From contig JAQPZY010001549.1 in assembly GCA_029931535.1 (NCBI GenBank), forward strand, positions 1,532,501 to 1,596,500: 64,000 bases of DNA, in the 5' to 3' direction. The translations under genes and the position numbers were made by a program. Below are positions 60,667 through 64,000 of this stretch, piece after piece (the first letter of the stretch is position 1; every line of letters begins with the position of its first letter). This stretch comes from Margaritifera margaritifera (taxonomy: Eukaryota > Mollusca > Bivalvia > Unionida > Margaritiferidae). The notes below the pieces were generated by a model. That model was given only the letters and a program-made list of their open reading frames with translations. It was not told where the DNA came from and ran no database searches.

Positions 60667-61095
60667 CAGCACTTAATCAACTGTTTTGCTCGCTTCTTGG
60701 TTGAAAAAGTCACGCGCCTGACCAGTGTCGGCGCGAGAGTGGGGGTCGGGGAGGAGGGAGGATGTGTCTCTGAGAGCCAGGCGTTCGGCCCTTTTTTATT
60801 TTTTAGCTGAAATTTTCATAGTGTTTCACCTCACCTTAGTGTAACGGGGGCAATTCTTGACAAAACTTATATTTAGGAGTGGGGTGGGGTGGGGGAGGAA
60901 GGAGGTTGGCAACTGACATAAAACTGTTTCCTTTGGCAAAGTAGGGGCGCCACTAAGGAATATTGCCCCCGGGTGCCTCGAACCCTCGCGCCGCCACTCC
61001 GCCTGACCAAATAACATTGTTATCATTGTCAAACCGATCATGTACACTACAATATATGTTTAGTAATGAATCAAGAAGAAAAGTTAAAAAGAGTA

Positions 61096-61246
61096 TCTGG
61101 AAGACGCACGGACTCTCATCTCAGAAGAGAAAATCTTGAAAGAGTGCTATGAATACATGAGTGATCATTCCCTACTTCCATTGACTTCTTTAGAGACGAA
61201 ACTCATGGAAGCTCTCTTGCTACAGAATACGGAAGCTGCCCGTTGA
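61096..61246 (+). other. possible C-terminal exon at the inner edge of the right arm
   Basis: The frame reads LEDARTLISEEKILKECYEY then MSDHSLLPLTSLETKLMEAL and stops at 61244-61246. Amphipathic helical pattern. Preceded by an AG but a poor pyrimidine tract. The left arm keeps the last part in inverted orientation. Confidence 0.35.
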
Positions 61247-61527
61247 TCGACTTACTTGAGAAATCATTTTAGGGAAAAAGTCAAGTTTTGAACTGATGAC
61301 TTATCATTACCTGTGAAAATGAATACCTGGGAATTTTATTACCTTCTGCCTCAGGCAAAATGACAGTATAAACTTGTTTTGGATGTGAATTTTTAACGGG
61401 ATGTGCTCTTGAAATATCATTTTATTTCTTATTCATGGGAAAATATACCAATAATGTAAGTTTATGTGTCTTTCATATGATTTTTTATAAAGTGTGAGTA
61501 ATATATTCACACACATATTTTAAAATG

Positions 61528-61588
<61 letters not shown>

Positions 61589-61654
61589 AACCCACTCTAA
61601 ATCTCTGTGTTTCAAACACATGCACACCCACATTGGCAGACATGTGCACATTTT

Positions 61655-61697
<43 letters not shown>

Positions 61698-63285
61698 CAT
61701 CATGAACAATTAATAATAATAATAATAATAATAATAATCATAATCATAATAATAATAATAATTTTTATGGTCTGTAGACTGTTGAGTAAGGCTCTTTCTT
61801 TCTCTCTCTCTCTCAGACACACACCCATGTTATGATACACCACTTAGATGTACTTTTATACTTTTATGTCCGTATATTTATCAAGCAAAACAAAACACGG
61901 AATATCAGCTAGAGGGCAGACAAACTGACATTGCCCGCCAAACACACGCAACACTGTTACAAATAGACAGACTCCACACACCTGATAAACCTACTACGTA
62001 ATACGGCTTTTTCAGTTAGAGGGCAGATAAACGCACATTGCCCGCCCAACAAACGCAATATGCTACACTGTTACAACCAGAAAGACTCATCCTATGAAAA
62101 AATATATAGACCCAAATGTTTAAACAATAATTTTTTTCCTAATAAACCCCACAAATGGTGGTCTAATGCTAAAATCCCGTTACGTCCCCGTTAATTGTTT
62201 ACCCTGTTTAACATAGGATATCCCCTTGTCGCTATAAACTCACAAATTGCTCTATAAAGTCGCAATACTAATACAAAATACTTTTATTTCTTCTTTCAAT
62301 CCACTGGTAAAACAATAATGATTATGAAATAGTAAAGGGCATGGTAGTGTTGTTAAAAAAGGAGAGTAGGCGAGACTCGGATATTATAGAAGGCGGGGCA
62401 TTTCGTACGACGCTTATTCATGAGGCTATGCTTTGTGGGGATTTTATTTCACTCCAGATCAAGCAAGCGACGAAGGAGTGTGATAGTGTCTATGTGGGTA
62501 TAGTGCGTATATAAACACTCCTACCCTTTGGCGTGTGATAGCATGTTTGTGTGTATGTAAGTATAGTATGTGTATTAGTACTCCTACCTTCTTTTTTGTG
62601 ACAGTGTATGATTTCATCCCTCTTATTTTACATCCTACCCTTTTTGTTGGATAGTAGGTTTTTGATTTTGGTCACTACACACGGCGTGTTGTATATTAAA
62701 TGCGGGGTTTTGGATGGTATAGTGTGGGTGTTGGATGGTAGATGACTAAGTATTTGTCACTAAACACTGCGTGCTGAATAGTATGTGACGGGTATTGGTC
62801 ACTACACACGGCATGTTGGATAGTAGATAACTTGGTGTTGGACAGTATCTAACTAAGTATTGGATAGTAGATAACTAAGTGGTGGATAGCAGAAAACTAG
62901 GTTACCCCAGACTGCCATCCTCATGTTAAATTCCCGTTAGGGTTCAGAGTACCATTTCCATGTAGATAAACTTTATTTATCAAGTAAATCAACATACGAC
63001 ATTTCAGTTAGAGGGCACACAAACCCACATTAACCGCCAAACACATCTAATATGCTTCACTATTTCAAACCGACAGACTCCTCTTATGAAATCTATGAAC
63101 CGATTTTTAAACATTACATCTTGATGCTATAAACCCACAAGGTATCAGCCTATGTTCAAATCGAATTTATCGCTATATAATTTTTATCCTTTTTATTCCC
63201 ATGCTAAATTCCCGTTAGTCGCTATAAACTGTTTACCCTGTTTAACACAGGAAGCCCCCTTGTCGCTATATCGTCCCCCTCTACT
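61130..63285 (-). repeat. right inverted repeat of the 8.3-kb element
   Basis: Reverse-complement counterpart of 54985-57200, with gaps. It contains TC microsatellites (61530-61586, 61658-61695), an AAT microsatellite (61712-61761) and the array of TTGGATAGTAGATAACT units at 62640-62900. Confidence 0.7.
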
Positions 63286-63328
63286 ACTAATATGGTGCAT
63301 TATAATGAAGAATTAAAATAGGCGATTT

Positions 63329-63781
63329 AATGCCACTGGTGATCGACATAATCGCAAATATAGGCAAACCATAAGGGAGCTGTGTGCATCAAGAATTGAA
63401 AAGATGGAACAGTATCATAGTGCCAATATTAGGCGTGCACAATATCAGTTGATATAGACTGAAGGGATATCCGCTGAAGAGAAAACTACCAACATTGTTG
63501 TGCACTGCATTTCAATTCAGCATACTAGAAAGCTGCATGTGTTTCATCATGATAGTAAAACTGCTATGTTTCAAATAAAACGGTCTTTAGACACTTTAAA
63601 TCGTTGCAGAATGATAAACCTAGAGTGTTTGAGAGAGCAGGTCACTGACATCTCAACGAACTCTGCTTTACGTGAGGGAGCCCGGAAAATAGTAGAGAAT
63701 GCTGGCAGTCCTGTAACCTTGCACACAGAGAGTCATAAATGGGGAATAGCAAGCATAGTTGCGGTACAGAATTTAAATTGA
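63329..63781 (+). pseudogene. unrecognised reading frame at the right edge, one stop
   Basis: One frame is open for about 150 codons except for a single TAG near 63458. Before it: NATGDRHNRKYRQTIRELCA and IEKMEQYHSANIRRAQYQLI. After it: TTNIVVHCISIQHTRKLHVF, then FQIKRSLDTLNRCRMINLEC and ESHKWGIASIVAVQNLN to a TGA. The residue mix is protein-like. It starts about 40 bp outside the 8.3-kb element. It could be an exon of a cellular gene cut by the insertion or part of another element. I recognise no family. Confidence 0.4.
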
Positions 63782-63801
63782 ATACAGTCAAGCAGGCACA
63801 T

Positions 63802-63802
<1 letters not shown>

Positions 63803-63852
<50 letters not shown>
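63803..63852. repeat. (GATA)n microsatellite
   Basis: About twelve GATA units. Confidence 0.95.
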
Positions 63853-64000
63853 GTACATCATATACAGAAAGACACATGAAGAGAGATTATTAAAATATTA
63901 TGAAGTGTTCAGCTTGGAAAATCGTCATAATGTTTGTCACTGACATTATTCTCATTATTGTTATTACTAACAGACATGTACAATTGTGTTTCTCATAACA

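Larger units (their letters stand above)
54985..63285. mobile_element. 8.3-kb element with about 2.1-kb inverted repeats, AGT...ACT ends
   Basis: The left end AGTACAGGGGGACGATAGAG and the right end (minus strand) AGTAGAGGGGGACGATATAG match, and the match continues inward with gaps: 55060/63210 (TAACGACTAACGG), 55180/63080 (AGAGGAGTCTGTTTG), 55850-55930/62390-62475 (CACTCCTTCGTCGC, ATTTCGTACGACGC) and 56900-57140/61190-61470 (GATCAACGG, CTTACTTGAGAAAT). The inverted repeats therefore reach about 57200 and 61130. Termini of AGT/ACT type are a hallmark of Polintons. The flanks AATGCG and AATATG (after 63288) agree at four of six positions, an uncertain target duplication. Inside are tandem repeats and small frames. 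No transposase, integrase or polymerase is recognised. Confidence 0.7.

Overview
The window is eukaryotic, AT-rich, intron-containing and heavily repeated, with long microsatellites (CT/GA, GT, AT), polymorphic-looking minisatellites, tRNA-derived SINE pieces and several DNA and retro-elements. I infer a lophotrochozoan, most likely a mollusc, from the GATT-repeat/tRNA-like SINE seen twice and the element types; this is an inference, not a proof.

Region 1 (1-~10.38 kb), region 2 (~10.38-20.8 kb) and region 3 (~26.65-41.9 kb) are three diverged copies of one segmental-duplication unit. Each unit begins with a foldback/microsatellite/minisatellite block and carries one gene of an immunoglobulin-like family built of phase-1 exons. 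Only unit 2 holds an intact gene (14995-20109, five exons, 354 aa predicted: signal peptide, two Ig-like domains without the canonical disulphide, short linker, C-terminal coiled coil). Units 1 and 3 are pseudogenes. Unit 1 keeps remains of a transmembrane exon that unit 2 lacks, so the coiled-coil tail of unit 2 looks like an exchanged 3' end.

Mobile DNA has cut the units up. Unit 1 has a 703-bp solo LTR. Unit 3 has a 5'-truncated Ty3/gypsy-type element with integrase upstream of reverse transcriptase (Gmr1-like order) and a 703-bp LTR of the same family. Units 1 and 3 share an AT-rich element with terminal inverted repeats of about 400 bp and decayed, ambisense coding sequence that I cannot assign to a family; this is the best candidate for something undescribed.

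Between units 2 and 3 (21.0-26.1 kb) lies a GC-richer relic of an adintovirus/Polinton-like dsDNA element on the minus strand: packaging ATPase, two unassigned genes, double-jelly-roll capsid protein, small hydrophobic core protein, adenain-like protease and a fibre-like protein, all broken or decayed.

From 42 to 55 kb the window is mostly intergenic repeats, with one convincing cellular gene, a CNBP-like seven-knuckle CCHC protein in two exons on the minus strand (48323-49160). From 54985 to 63285 lies an 8.3-kb element with inverted repeats of about 2.1 kb whose ends read AGT...ACT. The last 700 bp hold an unrecognised, once-interrupted reading frame.
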